64,000 bases of DNA, taken from positions 1-64,000 of the forward strand of contig NZ_LIGE01000003.1 in the NCBI RefSeq assembly GCF_001297015.1, given 5' to 3'. This document shows, in pieces, positions 30,006 to 40,337 of this stretch. The notes below the pieces were generated by a model. That model was not told where the DNA came from, did not search any database, and saw only the letters and a list, made by a program, of their open reading frames with translations. This DNA is from Pseudomonas sp. RIT-PI-r (GTDB taxonomy: Bacteria; Pseudomonadota; Gammaproteobacteria; Pseudomonadales; Pseudomonadaceae). Position 1 is the stretch's first letter. Each line of letters begins with the position of its first letter. A program made the translations under genes and the position numbers.

Positions 30006-30779
30006 TTACTTGCCGTAGATATCGAAGGCGAAGTACTTGTCCTGGATTGCCTTGTATTTGCCGTTTTCGCGAATGGCCGCGATGGCAGCGTTGATCTTGT
30101 CTTTCAGGGCGTCGCCCTTGCGCACTGCAATGCCTACGCCATCGCCGAAGTATTTGACGTCGGTGAACGCTGGACCTGCAAACGCGAAGCCTTTGCCGGC
30201 GTCGGTGTTGAGGAAACCGTCTTGCAACAGGGTAGCGTCAGCCACGGTACCGTCGAGGCGACCGGCAGCCACGTCGAGGTAGATTTCGTTCTGCGAGCCG
30301 TACGGCTTGATCTCGGCACCCAGTGGCGCGAGGACTTCGCGGGCGAAACGCTCGTGGATCGAACCACGTTGTACGCCGATGTTCTTGCCCTTCAGCTCAG
30401 CCAGACCTTCGCTGACCTGAGTACCGGCCTTCATGACCAGACGTGCCGGGGTGTTGTAGTACTTGTTGGTGAAGTCGACCGACTTCTTGCGATCTTCAGT
30501 GATCGACATGGACGACAGGATCGCGTCGATCTTGCGCACTTTCAGTGCCGGGATCAGACCGTCGAACTCTTGCTCGACCCACACACATTTGACCTGCATC
30601 TGCTCACACAGAGCGTTGCCGATGTCGTAGTCGAAACCGACGATGCTGCCATCCGGCGCTTTCGAAGCGAACGGAGGGTAAGCCGCTTCGATACCGATCT
30701 TCAGAGGTTTTTCGTCAGCGAAGGCGTTCATCGACAGCACGGACAGTGCCAGGGCGCCAAGCAGCACAAGTTTCTTCAT
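30006..30779 (-). CDS. aotJ: Arginine/ornithine-binding periplasmic protein AotJ
   Basis: 257 residues from [29 protein letters not shown], with a clear 20-residue signal peptide; upstream in-frame ATGs belong to the leader. GGAG precedes this ATG. The solute-binding fold shows [56 protein letters not shown] and [19 protein letters not shown]. It captures arginine and ornithine in the periplasm and delivers them to AotQM. First gene of the aot operon; an ArgR half-site lies about 190 bp upstream. Confidence 0.95.
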   Translation of the reverse strand: MKKLVLLGALALSVLSMNAFADEKPLKIGIEAAYPPFASKAPDGSIVGFDYDIGNALCEQMQVKCVWVEQEFDGLIPALKVRKIDAILSSMSITEDRKKSVDFTNKYYNTPARLVMKAGTQVSEGLAELKGKNIGVQRGSIHERFAREVLAPLGAEIKPYGSQNEIYLDVAAGRLDGTVADATLLQDGFLNTDAGKGFAFAGPAFTDVKYFGDGVGIAVRKGDALKDKINAAIAAIRENGKYKAIQDKYFAFDIYGK

Positions 30780-30962
30780 CTTGGGACTCCATCGGTAAAG
30801 GGCAAAAACGGCAGAGTGAGCGACAGCCCAATATGCGAATGGGTGAATCGGGAAATCGGTTGCTGCATCGGTGGGAAATTTCCCATTGAAACCGTCGCAG
30901 GTTTCAACGTCAGCCACGATGAGCGAGTGATCGGCATTCTAACGACAGGCCCGAAGCCGATA

Positions 30963-30978
30963 TTTCTTCAATGCGACA
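30963..30978 (-). promoter_or_regulatory. ArgR half-site upstream of aotJ
   Basis: TGTCGC-N8-AA on the minus strand (TGTCGCATTGAAGAAA), the same form and orientation as the two sites before aruC. ArgR also controls aot in P. aeruginosa. Confidence 0.6.
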
Positions 30979-31078
30979 ACTAATTACAGATGCACAGAGA
31001 AAGCGACTTTGGCACATTGACAGCTCTGCAATTTCATGCAAGAGCGAAAGACAGTGAACCGATCTATGCTGCAAATTG

Positions 31079-31330
31079 CGGGCCTATTATTCGCAAACCC
31101 TTCTAATCCGGCAAGCGCAGCGTTGGGTCTTATTTTTCAGCGGGGCTTTTGAGGCTCTAAAACGGGGCGATGCGTTTCCCTACGCCCCGTCGCGGGGCGG
31201 GCGGTTACACATTCGGTTACGTGGAACGCGGCGGGTAACAGCGGGAAAGGTCTTACGGGGGAGATCGATAATTATTGGTTGGTCGGGTCTGCGTTCCGAC
31301 AGCGGACTACACCAGCGCCTGACAAATTGC
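31079..31330. other. Non-coding stretch with GC hairpins upstream of acs terminator region
   Basis: Between aotJ and the convergent-side acs end. ACGGGGCG (about 31173-31180) pairs with CGCCCCGT (about 31195-31202), and a second GGGGCG follows. Frames here have no start signals. It could include the distal leader of another transcript; nothing more can be supported. Confidence 0.3.
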
Positions 31331-31416
31331 CTTCGCGAGCAGGCTCGCTCCCACAGGGATCTGCATTTTGCCTGAAGGTACTCGGTCAAACTGTGGGAGC
31401 GAGCCTGCTCGCGAAG
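31331..31416. repeat. REPIN, GGCTCGCTCCCACAG subtype
   Basis: CTTCGCGAGCAGGCTCGCTC... at 31331-31356 and its inverse at 31391-31416, a variant core (CGCTCCCACAG instead of CACTCCTACAG) shared with the elements at 56097 and 58766. Confidence 0.9.
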
Positions 31417-31450
31417 AGGCCAGCCCAACCACCACAAAACCCCCAGACAC

Positions 31451-31487
31451 AAAAAAGCCCCGCCCGGCAAAACCGGACGGGGCTTTC
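31451..31487 (-). terminator. Intrinsic terminator of acs
   Basis: GCCCCGCCCGG pairs with CCGGACGGGGC (one G-T pair) around CAAAA. On the minus strand it is followed by six T. Confidence 0.8.
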
Positions 31488-31506
31488 TTCTTCTCAGACC
31501 TGCTAC

Positions 31507-33462
<1,956 letters not shown>

Positions 33463-33937
33463 CTTTCCTACCTCGGTGTAATAGTTGTTTTTGTATGACC
33501 CCGTTGTAACGGGGCGGGGGCCATAGAACCATTCGACGATGGTAGTAACAAGCCCCTACAAAACATCCAGATACCCGTAACGCGGCCCTTACACCGATCC
33601 TCCAAACATCCCCAATCCCCTGTGGGAGCTTGCCTGCAAGCGAATCAGACACCTCGGTCCCCCAGGCAAATCACCCGCCCAGCAATCCAGTCACCACCCC
33701 ATCTCAAGCGATTGTTACCAAATCTGCCAAAGGTGTTTATCAAAACCCGCTCTGTTTACCCCCGCCCCTTCTCCCTAAAATTCACCTCGCCAACAAGGCA
33801 AACGCGATTAACAACGTTACAGCCCCCACGAAGGCCGTTAATCCAGCTCTCAAGTAACAACCGCAAACGATGAAGTTACACACGCAACCCCATAAAGGTT
33901 GCGTGACCCCACTCGACCTCAAAAAGGTAAATTTGAA
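33463..33937. other. Divergent intergenic region with a single REP and a hairpin
   Basis: Holds the acs promoter on the minus strand and that of the small secreted protein on the plus strand. A single REP-like sequence (TGTGGGAGCTTGCCTGCAAG at 33621-33640) lies in the middle. CACGCAACC and GGTTGCGTG (33881-33905) form a perfect nine-pair inverted repeat with a seven-base spacer, 32 bp before the start codon. Confidence 0.5.
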
Positions 33938-34198
33938 ATGAAAGCTTTATTGGTTCTGGCCCTCAGCAGTCTGTGCGCAACCGCCATGGCAGATGAGGTC
34001 CCGACTGATGTCGCACAGCAACAACCGGTGATCGAGGAATACACTTACTCCACCCATCTGGACATCGCCAACGTTGTATCGATGAGTGAAATTCCGAACG
34101 TCTGCGAAGTAGTACCGGCAAAAATGGAGTACGACGACTCCAAAGGCCAGCGCCACATCCTGCGCTACAGCGTCATGGGCAACGGCTGCACCAATTGA
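33938..34198 (+). CDS. Small secreted DUF2790-type protein
   Basis: 86 residues from MKALLVLALSSLCATAMADE, with a clear signal peptide cleaved after AMA. AAGG precedes the ATG at close range. The mature part (EYTYSTHLDIANVVSMSEIPNVCEVVPAKMEYDDSKGQRHILRYSVMGNGCTN) carries two Cys likely to form a periplasmic disulfide. It fits the DUF2790 family that is multiplied in pseudomonads, whose role is not established. Its leader contains an inverted repeat that could be an operator. Confidence 0.75.
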   Translation: MKALLVLALSSLCATAMADEVPTDVAQQQPVIEEYTYSTHLDIANVVSMSEIPNVCEVVPAKMEYDDSKGQRHILRYSVMGNGCTN

Positions 34199-34308
34199 TG
34201 ATTGCAGACTGCACCGAATTGGATCTCTCAGCGCTTCATTGAGGGTCGATTCCAGCCCGGCTTCGGTCGGGCTCAGTTGTGTCTGGAGTCGGTCAAAAGG
34301 GTTGTAAA

Positions 34309-34324
34309 ACACAAGATATAGTGA
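34309..34324 (+). promoter_or_regulatory. Candidate NrdR box upstream of nrdB
   Basis: ACACAAGATATAGTGA matches the NrdR consensus ACACWATATATWGTGT at 14 of 16 positions. No second box is seen at the usual 31-32 bp spacing, and the site is 440 bp before the nrdB ATG, so a long leader would be needed. Confidence 0.5.
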
Positions 34325-34504
34325 AAAACGCAGTTTTTTGCTCATTTCTTGAGCAACCAAAGCCTGACGAAAAAATTAATCAAAAAAAATTCTCAGACGC
34401 CAACATCGGCGAAAGCCCTGTAAACCCTCGCTCCGACTCAAATCGCCCTCCCGCTCGACCGCCCTGCGCGCTTTCGCCCTCCCCCACGAGCACAATTTTT
34501 TCCC

Positions 34505-34510
34505 TATAAT
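34505..34510 (+). promoter_or_regulatory. TATAAT -10 element in the nrdB leader region
   Basis: A perfect TATAAT follows an A/T tract (CACAATTTTTTCCC). No good -35 lies 17 bp upstream. It could be the main nrdB promoter. Confidence 0.35.
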
Positions 34511-34695
34511 GCCGCCCTAATCGGGTCAGCAATATTCCCTTACAGGGATCAAAAGCCATTCTGAAGCCCCGCAGCAGTGTCCAACACTGATTGCGCCCGT
34601 CAGAGGCTCTCGGAAACCCGTACAAAATTCTGTTTGATGCCTGCGTTTAGCTGCTGCAAAGAACGATTCCTTTAGATCCAACGCGGTCTGTACGA

Positions 34696-34730
34696 CCGTG
34701 TGAAAAACCAACCAATCAGGTTTCACACGG
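34696..34730 (+). promoter_or_regulatory. Perfect stem-loop in the nrdB 5' leader
   Basis: CCGTGTGAAA (34696-34705) and TTTCACACGG (34721-34730) are exact complements with a 15-base loop, ending 33 bp before the ATG. It has no T tract, so it is either a leader structure or an operator. Confidence 0.55.
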
Positions 34731-34763
34731 GGCGACAGGCCCTCACGCAGGAGACGACACGTC

Positions 34764-36014
34764 ATGCTGAGCTGGGACGAATTCGACAAAGAAGACAGTG
34801 AAGTAGCAACCGTGAAAGGCGCCAACGCCGGCCACGCTACTGAAGCCAACATGGACCGCCTCGACAACGCCGGCGGCGCCGCAGCGCTGGAAGCCCGCGC
34901 CGTGACCGCCGACGACTCCGCCGCTGTCGCCCGCGCCAAGGCTGCACTGAACTCCCTCGACGTCGCCGAAGGCCTCGCCGAACTCGAAGGCGCCTCCGCC
35001 CGTGTCGCCGTTGACGAAAAGCGCATGATCAACTGCCGCGCCGACCTCAACCAACTCGTGCCATTCAAGTACGACTGGGCCTGGCAGAAATATCTGGACG
35101 GTTGCGCAAACCACTGGATGCCGCAAGAAGTCAACATGACCGCCGACATCGCCCTCTGGAGAAACCCGGAAGGCCTGACCGATGACGAGCGCCGCATCGT
35201 CATGCGCAACCTCGGCTTCTTCTCCACCGCCGACTCCCTGGTTGCCAACAACCTGGTCCTGGCCGTGTACCGCCTGATCACCAACCCGGAATGCCGCCAG
35301 TACATCCTGCGCCAGGCTTTCGAAGAAGCGATCCACACCCACGCCTACCAGTACTGCATCGAATCGCTGGCCATGGATGAAGGCGAGATCTTCAACATGT
35401 ACCACGAGATCCCATCGGTCGCCAAAAAGGCAGCCTGGGGCCTGAAGTACACCCGTTCGATCTCCGATCCGAAGTTCGAAACCGGTACCCCGGACACCGA
35501 CAAAGAACTGCTGCGCAACCTGATCGCCTACTACTGCGTTCTGGAAGGCATCTTCTTCTACTGCGGCTTCACCCAAATCCTCTCCATGGGCCGCCGCAAC
35601 AAAATGACCGGCGTCGCCGAGCAGTTCCAATACATCCTGCGCGACGAATCCATGCACCTGAACTTCGGCATCGACGTGATCAACCAGATCAAAATCGAAA
35701 ACCCACACCTGTGGGATGCCGAAATGAAGGAAGAAGCGACCCAGATGATCCTGCAGGGTACGCAGCTGGAGATCGAATACGCGCGTGACACCATGCCTCG
35801 CGGCGTACTGGGCATGAACGCGGCGATGATGGAGGACTACCTGAAGTTCATCGCTAACCGTCGTTTGTCGCAGATTGGTTTGAAAGAAGAGTATCCAGGG
35901 ACGACTAACCCGTTCCCTTGGATGAGCGAGATTATGGACTTGAAGAAAGAGAAGAATTTCTTTGAGACTCGGGTTATTGAATATCAGACTGGTGGGGCGT
36001 TGAGCTGGGATTGA
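34764..36014 (+). CDS. nrdB: Class Ia ribonucleotide reductase, beta subunit NrdB
   Basis: 416 residues. The di-iron ligands sit in the four-helix core: [35 protein letters not shown] (E..H) and [17 protein letters not shown] (E..H). The radical Tyr is expected near the [12 protein letters not shown] segment. The N-terminal 75 residues (Ala-rich) extend beyond the E. coli protein, as in other pseudomonads. It generates the tyrosyl radical used by NrdA to reduce ribonucleotides. AGGAG precedes the ATG. The nrdA gene is not in the window: the upstream neighbours are a DUF2790 gene and acs. Confidence 0.95.
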   Translation: MLSWDEFDKEDSEVATVKGANAGHATEANMDRLDNAGGAAALEARAVTADDSAAVARAKAALNSLDVAEGLAELEGASARVAVDEKRMINCRADLNQLVPFKYDWAWQKYLDGCANHWMPQEVNMTADIALWRNPEGLTDDERRIVMRNLGFFSTADSLVANNLVLAVYRLITNPECRQYILRQAFEEAIHTHAYQYCIESLAMDEGEIFNMYHEIPSVAKKAAWGLKYTRSISDPKFETGTPDTDKELLRNLIAYYCVLEGIFFYCGFTQILSMGRRNKMTGVAEQFQYILRDESMHLNFGIDVINQIKIENPHLWDAEMKEEATQMILQGTQLEIEYARDTMPRGVLGMNAAMMEDYLKFIANRRLSQIGLKEEYPGTTNPFPWMSEIMDLKKEKNFFETRVIEYQTGGALSWD

Positions 36015-36062
36015 TTCCAAAACAAGCCACGATTTGACAGCCGCGAGCTGAATCGAAAACTG

Positions 36063-36091
36063 AAAGCCTTGGCTACGGCCGAGGCTTTTTT
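36063..36091 (+). terminator. Intrinsic terminator of nrdB
   Basis: AAGCCTTGGC pairs with GCCGAGGCTT, followed by a T run. It marks the left limit of core sequence before the A/T-richer restriction island. Confidence 0.8.
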
Positions 36092-36213
36092 ATACAAGAT
36101 TGAAAAGTTGCCAGAGATATATCTAGGCCAAGCTGAAAGGTAGGCTATACGCCTGTTGTAGAACAGATCGTAGATTGGCTATCCTCGCCGGCTTTGGGCG
36201 GTGAGACACAAGC

Positions 36214-37422
36214 ATGGAAAGCCTCCGGCAACATTTTACCGGCGTAGCCTACAAGTACCTGTCTGGGGTAGATACCAGTGCATCTGGCACCTCGAATCAA
36301 CACGAAATCGGTTCCAACCAGCTCATTAATATTTTGGGCAATCCGGATATGACCATCGCTCGCTTCGATGGCGAGTTTCTCTACCTCGATGATGATTCTA
36401 GTGAGCCTCTTCGTGCCTCAGGTCGGCTAAGCTGGTACGACCCCCGCCGCAAAACAAAACGAAAAGGGGAAGAATATCGCCTCTACTATCCTAACAATGC
36501 CGTCACTTCACGAATGTTAGAAGGTGATTTCTGCATTTTCGCTAAGCAGCCGAGCAATACGGTATGGGTAATTATTGCTCCAAAAGGCTCTACTGCTGAA
36601 CGCCAGTTACGCTGGTTGTTCGATATTGATGCCATGCCAAGCGACGATGAACTCAGAGTCCAGCAAGTGGATATCGATAGAGCTGTATCTATGGCCGAGG
36701 CGATGATTCTTGAATCGCTAGGTCTTGAAGTCCGCCTCGATGACGAGACTTGGCTGAACAAACTCATCAAGAAATTTGGGTTGGTTTTTCCAAAAACTGC
36801 AATATTTAGCAGCTTTGCGCGAAGGACTTGCAAGCCAAAAATTGATCCTTTTATTGACCCAGATGGTGCTCTAATCGCTTGGATGGAGCATGAAGAAGTC
36901 CTGTTTCGTACACTTGAGCGGGAGATTGTCCAGAAACAGCTAGATGCTGGCTTCGAGAGTGTTGACCACTTCATTGACTTCTCGCTAAGTGTGCAGAACC
37001 GTCGAAAGTCCAGGGTAGGTTATGCACTCGAGCACCACCTAGCGGCAGTTTTTGAAGCTCACCAACTTACATTTGAGAGGCAAGTAGTTACAGAAAACCG
37101 CTCCAAAGCCGACTTCCTTTTCCCGGGCAAAGCCCAATATCACGATAGCTTTTATCCTGAGGCGAAATTAATAATGCTAGCATCGAAATCCAGCTGTAAA
37201 GATCGCTGGCGGCAGGTATTAGCAGAGGCCGTTCGAGTCAAGCGCAAACATCTACTCACCCTAGAACCGGCAATCAGCACGCATCAAACCAATGAAATGG
37301 AGAACTACAATCTCCAACTTGTGGTTCCCAAAAAAGTGATGCCCACATACACAGCAAATCAGCAGGAATGGCTGATGGATATCGGCAGCTATATTTCTTT
37401 TGTCCGAGCAAGCAAAAATTAA
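36214..37422 (+). CDS. EcoRII-family type II restriction endonuclease
   Basis: 402 residues, close to EcoRII (404). Residues 1-135 form a divergent EcoRII-N-like effector domain: YLSGVDTSASGTSNQHEIG (15-33) aligns with the LSANDTGATGGHQVG segment of EcoRII, and a SWYDPRR...EYRLYYP strand follows. Residues 225-400 match the EcoRII catalytic domain: NRRKSRVGYALEHHL (262-275), KADFLFPG (D300), MLASKSSCKDRWRQVL (K325, the counterpart of EcoRII K324). EcoRII cuts before CCWGG and needs a second site bound by the N domain. Target here is inferred, not proven. It converges on the HNH gene with a 19-bp gap and lies apart from its methyltransferase. A/T-rich relative to nrdB. Confidence 0.85.
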   Translation: MESLRQHFTGVAYKYLSGVDTSASGTSNQHEIGSNQLINILGNPDMTIARFDGEFLYLDDDSSEPLRASGRLSWYDPRRKTKRKGEEYRLYYPNNAVTSRMLEGDFCIFAKQPSNTVWVIIAPKGSTAERQLRWLFDIDAMPSDDELRVQQVDIDRAVSMAEAMILESLGLEVRLDDETWLNKLIKKFGLVFPKTAIFSSFARRTCKPKIDPFIDPDGALIAWMEHEEVLFRTLEREIVQKQLDAGFESVDHFIDFSLSVQNRRKSRVGYALEHHLAAVFEAHQLTFERQVVTENRSKADFLFPGKAQYHDSFYPEAKLIMLASKSSCKDRWRQVLAEAVRVKRKHLLTLEPAISTHQTNEMENYNLQLVVPKKVMPTYTANQQEWLMDIGSYISFVRASKN

Positions 37423-37441
37423 CTCGCTAGACATCCATAGT

Positions 37442-38302
37442 TCAATTGCCTTTATTACGTTGCTCCAGTATTTCTTGGAGTTCAACGACAGTAAATGGCG
37501 GGGAACGTCGGTGCACAGCCGAATGACAATTCGGGCAAAGTGGTATGAGGTCGGTCTTGGGGTTAACAATGTACCGGGGACCGATTTTTGATACCGGTGT
37601 AACATGATGGACCTCAATTAAACCTGCCGCGGTGGGCCCGTAACGTGCGCCCATCTCGAGATAACACACTTTGCAGGCATACCCATGAATGGCAATCGCA
37701 GCCGCGCGATTGCGACGGTCGCGCTCATAGCGATTGACCTCAATTTGCGTCTTCGCCCCTTCTGGCAGCCCAATTACTTCCAGCGATTTGTCCGCAGCCT
37801 CTTCAGGCTCTAAAGGAAGAAGGGCAACAATTGCGGCAGCCAAGCGGGACGTCCAATGCTCAATCTTGCGCATGTCAGTTTCGGCATCCCCCCCATTGAT
37901 GGCCAGCATCCCTTTACCGATCACCAACCCAAGGCTTCTCCACTGATATTCCCATATCGTTTCGTCCTCAGGATCACGAGCAGTACCATTTATCGTAAGG
38001 AGAACTTCCGCCCCTGCATCACAGCAGGTAGCAAGTATGGCTAGAAAGGTGTGACGGCAACTTTCATCAGCAGAACTCATTGCATTTATAAGGTCTACAG
38101 CGAAGTTACCAGGCCGAAAATACACATCTACTCGGCGCCAACCTACGATAGTTCGAATTGTAAATGTCTGACTAACAGGATGCCCTGCCGGCAGTAATTC
38201 AAACCAGCGACAGCCATCACCGTCTTGTCCTTCCGTACCAGTGAGCGAAAGTCCTATTTCTGCTGATACCCGCTCCGCGAGCGAGCGCGAATCAAGCGTC
38301 AT
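37442..38302 (-). CDS. HNH endonuclease, last gene of the SNF2-GHKL operon
   Basis: 286 residues from MTLDSRS; a GTG two codons earlier is possible, but GGAGAAGGG fits this ATG. The C-terminal 80 residues are an HNH nuclease: C210-x2-C213, then LIEVHHVTPVS (H232, H233) and LIPLCPNCHSAVHR (C256-x2-C259 with following His). The first 200 residues are a domain I do not recognise, with a LTINGTARDPEDETIWEYQWRSLGL core. The start overlaps the GHKL gene by 11 bp, indicating coupled translation. Likely the DNA-cutting subunit of a complex with the GHKL ATPase and the SNF2 motor. Confidence 0.85.
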   Translation of the reverse strand: MTLDSRSLAERVSAEIGLSLTGTEGQDGDGCRWFELLPAGHPVSQTFTIRTIVGWRRVDVYFRPGNFAVDLINAMSSADESCRHTFLAILATCCDAGAEVLLTINGTARDPEDETIWEYQWRSLGLVIGKGMLAINGGDAETDMRKIEHWTSRLAAAIVALLPLEPEEAADKSLEVIGLPEGAKTQIEVNRYERDRRNRAAAIAIHGYACKVCYLEMGARYGPTAAGLIEVHHVTPVSKIGPRYIVNPKTDLIPLCPNCHSAVHRRSPPFTVVELQEILEQRNKGN

Positions 38303-39911
38303 TATCACCCTTCTCCATATCAGGTTCAGGTAGTGTCTCTACTAACTTCTCCAGAATACGCGAAACTTCATAGCGCATATCCTTAAGCATCGTTGCCGTA
38401 CTGTCCTGCAATGTAGACAGCTCCGCTACAGCTAGCGCCCACATTAAAGAGTCGAGCCCCTGCATCGTAACGCTGCGATTTAGGTTTGGAACATAGACCT
38501 TATGATAATAAGGATGACTCGTGTTGATTTGTACGGCCTTATGCTGATCGATTAGTGCAGGCTGGAACAGAAGACCATTGTTGATTCCATCCACCGGTTG
38601 TACGAAGACTTCGCCAGGTCGTTTGGCAGAAGTGATCACAAGTTTCAGCCGAGTTGTGCCATACCTATTTTCTATTACAGCTTCGCCGGTAGTGAGGTCG
38701 GCAACTTTGACCTGCGGACCGCCTGCTGCGGCCTCTCGGTTCCGAATATTGTTGTTGGAGGTGTCGTGCGCACCTTCTCCCTTTTTTGAGATCGTTTTCT
38801 GCTGGCCCTCACGGGAGCGACGATTTGCTTCCCGACGAGGCGCGGGAAGGAATTGCGTTTGTAGCCAAACTGCGAGGTCCTCATTCAAGATAATCTGCGA
38901 TTTCTTGATATCGAGGTGGAAGGCATCATCCAGTCGATGATCGAATGAGAACTCGACGCGTAGTAAAGTCGAGTGCGGCTCCTTCTGGTAAAGCCCCAAC
39001 CAGTCAGCATCATGAATAAGTCGGTTTTCACGATAGATATAGATGCCCTGTCGATCGTTAGATAGCTGTGCAGCTGTTGCGAGCTTGTCATTCGGAAACT
39101 CCTCTCGGCGCGGCAGAATGAAAGCACGAACGGTGAAGGAGGCAATGTTCCCGTCCGGTAATACCGTTTCTATCGATTCTTCGGCAAGCAGCTCAGAGAG
39201 ACTTCGTTGAAATGGGTCCCAATGTGGGATCGGCTTACCGTTAAGTTCTATGACGACACTCGGAGCGCGATCGTCGTTGACGTCCAAGAATCGCTGATAA
39301 ACCATCGCCAAATGCTGCCGTAAAGAATCTTCCTTCGACTGTAGTGCTTTGCGGGCGTGTTTTCCTGAAGGGTCTGCGTAATCTTTTATCAGGCGATCCA
39401 CGTTCTCCCAAAGGACCACAGTCCCAGCATGATCTGGAGCTATAGAATTCAACATTTCCAGCGCCTCTTGGTCGCAAGTATCGCTGAGAAGCAGCGACCA
39501 CTTATTGACCTTGGCAACATGATATAAATCCCACGTTGCCATCATAGCTGGAGTCGTCCCGTCTGGCCGCGAGATGACAGATAGACGCTTGCAGAAAGCT
39601 GTCGATGCGGTCTTGAGTCCAAGGCCATACTTGCCGAGACTAGCTCTGCTGGGCCGGGCCTTCGAGCCATACTGCATGGCATTCAGCAAGCCTTGGCGGT
39701 CCATTCCGTCACCATTATCCACAATCAGCAAGCGGATATTTCCCTTCATATCGGCCGCTAGCCAAAGCTGAACCACCGACGCATTAGCTGCGATCGAATT
39801 GTCCACAATATCGGCAACCGCAGTGTTTAATTCATAACCTGTGTCCCGAAGGCCAACTATGACTCGCTCTGGATCAGGTGGCAGTTCGATTTCTTCAATA
39901 TTGCTCATCAT
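38292..39911 (-). CDS. MORC/MutL-like GHKL ATPase
   Basis: 539 residues. The N-terminal 230 form a GHKL ATP-binding domain: N-box ADIVDNSI (34-40, with Asp where MutL has Glu), IVDNGDGM (64-70, ATP-lid Asp and Gly) and LGKYGLGLKTAST (92-104, second glycine box). This arrangement is like MutL, Hsp90 and MORC. The middle resembles the S5-like transducer domain. A charged linker (about 365-400, rich in R/K/E) leads to a C-terminal region without a nuclease motif, so a partner must cut. Related ATPases occur in bacterial restriction neighbourhoods with SNF2 helicases and are considered relatives of eukaryotic MORC. GAGG lies seven bases before the ATG. Overlaps the HNH gene. Confidence 0.83.
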   Translation of the reverse strand: MMSNIEEIELPPDPERVIVGLRDTGYELNTAVADIVDNSIAANASVVQLWLAADMKGNIRLLIVDNGDGMDRQGLLNAMQYGSKARPSRASLGKYGLGLKTASTAFCKRLSVISRPDGTTPAMMATWDLYHVAKVNKWSLLLSDTCDQEALEMLNSIAPDHAGTVVLWENVDRLIKDYADPSGKHARKALQSKEDSLRQHLAMVYQRFLDVNDDRAPSVVIELNGKPIPHWDPFQRSLSELLAEESIETVLPDGNIASFTVRAFILPRREEFPNDKLATAAQLSNDRQGIYIYRENRLIHDADWLGLYQKEPHSTLLRVEFSFDHRLDDAFHLDIKKSQIILNEDLAVWLQTQFLPAPRREANRRSREGQQKTISKKGEGAHDTSNNNIRNREAAAGGPQVKVADLTTGEAVIENRYGTTRLKLVITSAKRPGEVFVQPVDGINNGLLFQPALIDQHKAVQINTSHPYYHKVYVPNLNRSVTMQGLDSLMWALAVAELSTLQDSTATMLKDMRYEVSRILEKLVETLPEPDMEKGDNDA

Positions 39912-39920
39912 TTCCCTTCC

Positions 39921-40334
39921 TCAGAGCTGGACTACGCGCCAGCCGGTGCCGAGCAGCAAGACTTTGCCCGTACCCTTCGCCTTGTGCTTGCGATTATAAG
40001 AAACTCGATAACGATCACTTTCGTACGACAAAATTAGCTCGTCACCGGCGACGAGGCCTGCCTCCCGTATGTATTTCGTCATTCTAGTAAGTCTGTACTC
40101 ATTACGAGTACCATCAAAGTTGGAGTTATTGTAGTAAATAAAGGCAAACTCCCAATATTCGCCACTGGAATCAAGAAAATTAATATGGACGCGCGGGTTA
40201 TACTCGGCGTTATTGAGTACTGGGAAAAATGAAAGCAGAAAGGGCTCCTTGGGAACAAGAATTCCAGCTTGATGGCCTCCGGTCTCTCCGGTGTCGTTAG
40301 CGCTCAGCACCTTCACAATCCGTTTCTCTTCCAT
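39921..40334 (-). CDS. Stand-alone EcoRII-N (B3-like) DNA-reader protein
   Basis: 137 residues consisting only of the EcoRII N-terminal pseudobarrel. LSANDTGETGGHQAG (10-24) is nearly identical to the EcoRII LSANDTGATGGHQVG loop. YYNNSNFDGTRNEYRLTR (67-84) aligns with YYNSRHFGKTRNEKRITR, which carries DNA-contacting residues of EcoRII. The Arg, Glu and Arg of R-N-E-x-R are kept; two Lys are changed (to Gly and Tyr). There is no nuclease domain, so it should bind the target site and recruit partners. It sits three bases after the SNF2 gene and nine before the GHKL gene. Confidence 0.87.
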   Translation of the reverse strand: MEEKRIVKVLSANDTGETGGHQAGILVPKEPFLLSFFPVLNNAEYNPRVHINFLDSSGEYWEFAFIYYNNSNFDGTRNEYRLTRMTKYIREAGLVAGDELILSYESDRYRVSYNRKHKAKGTGKVLLLGTGWRVVQL

Positions 40335-40337
40335 AAA

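Noticed and set aside
31079..31330. Possible Crc/Hfq-sequestering small RNA upstream of acs terminator
   Set aside because: No repeated AANAANAA (CA-type) motifs are present, and no terminator fits the right place.
34743..36020. 425-codon minus-strand frame opposite nrdB
   Set aside because: Shadow of nrdB; no ribosome-binding site and no recognisable domain.
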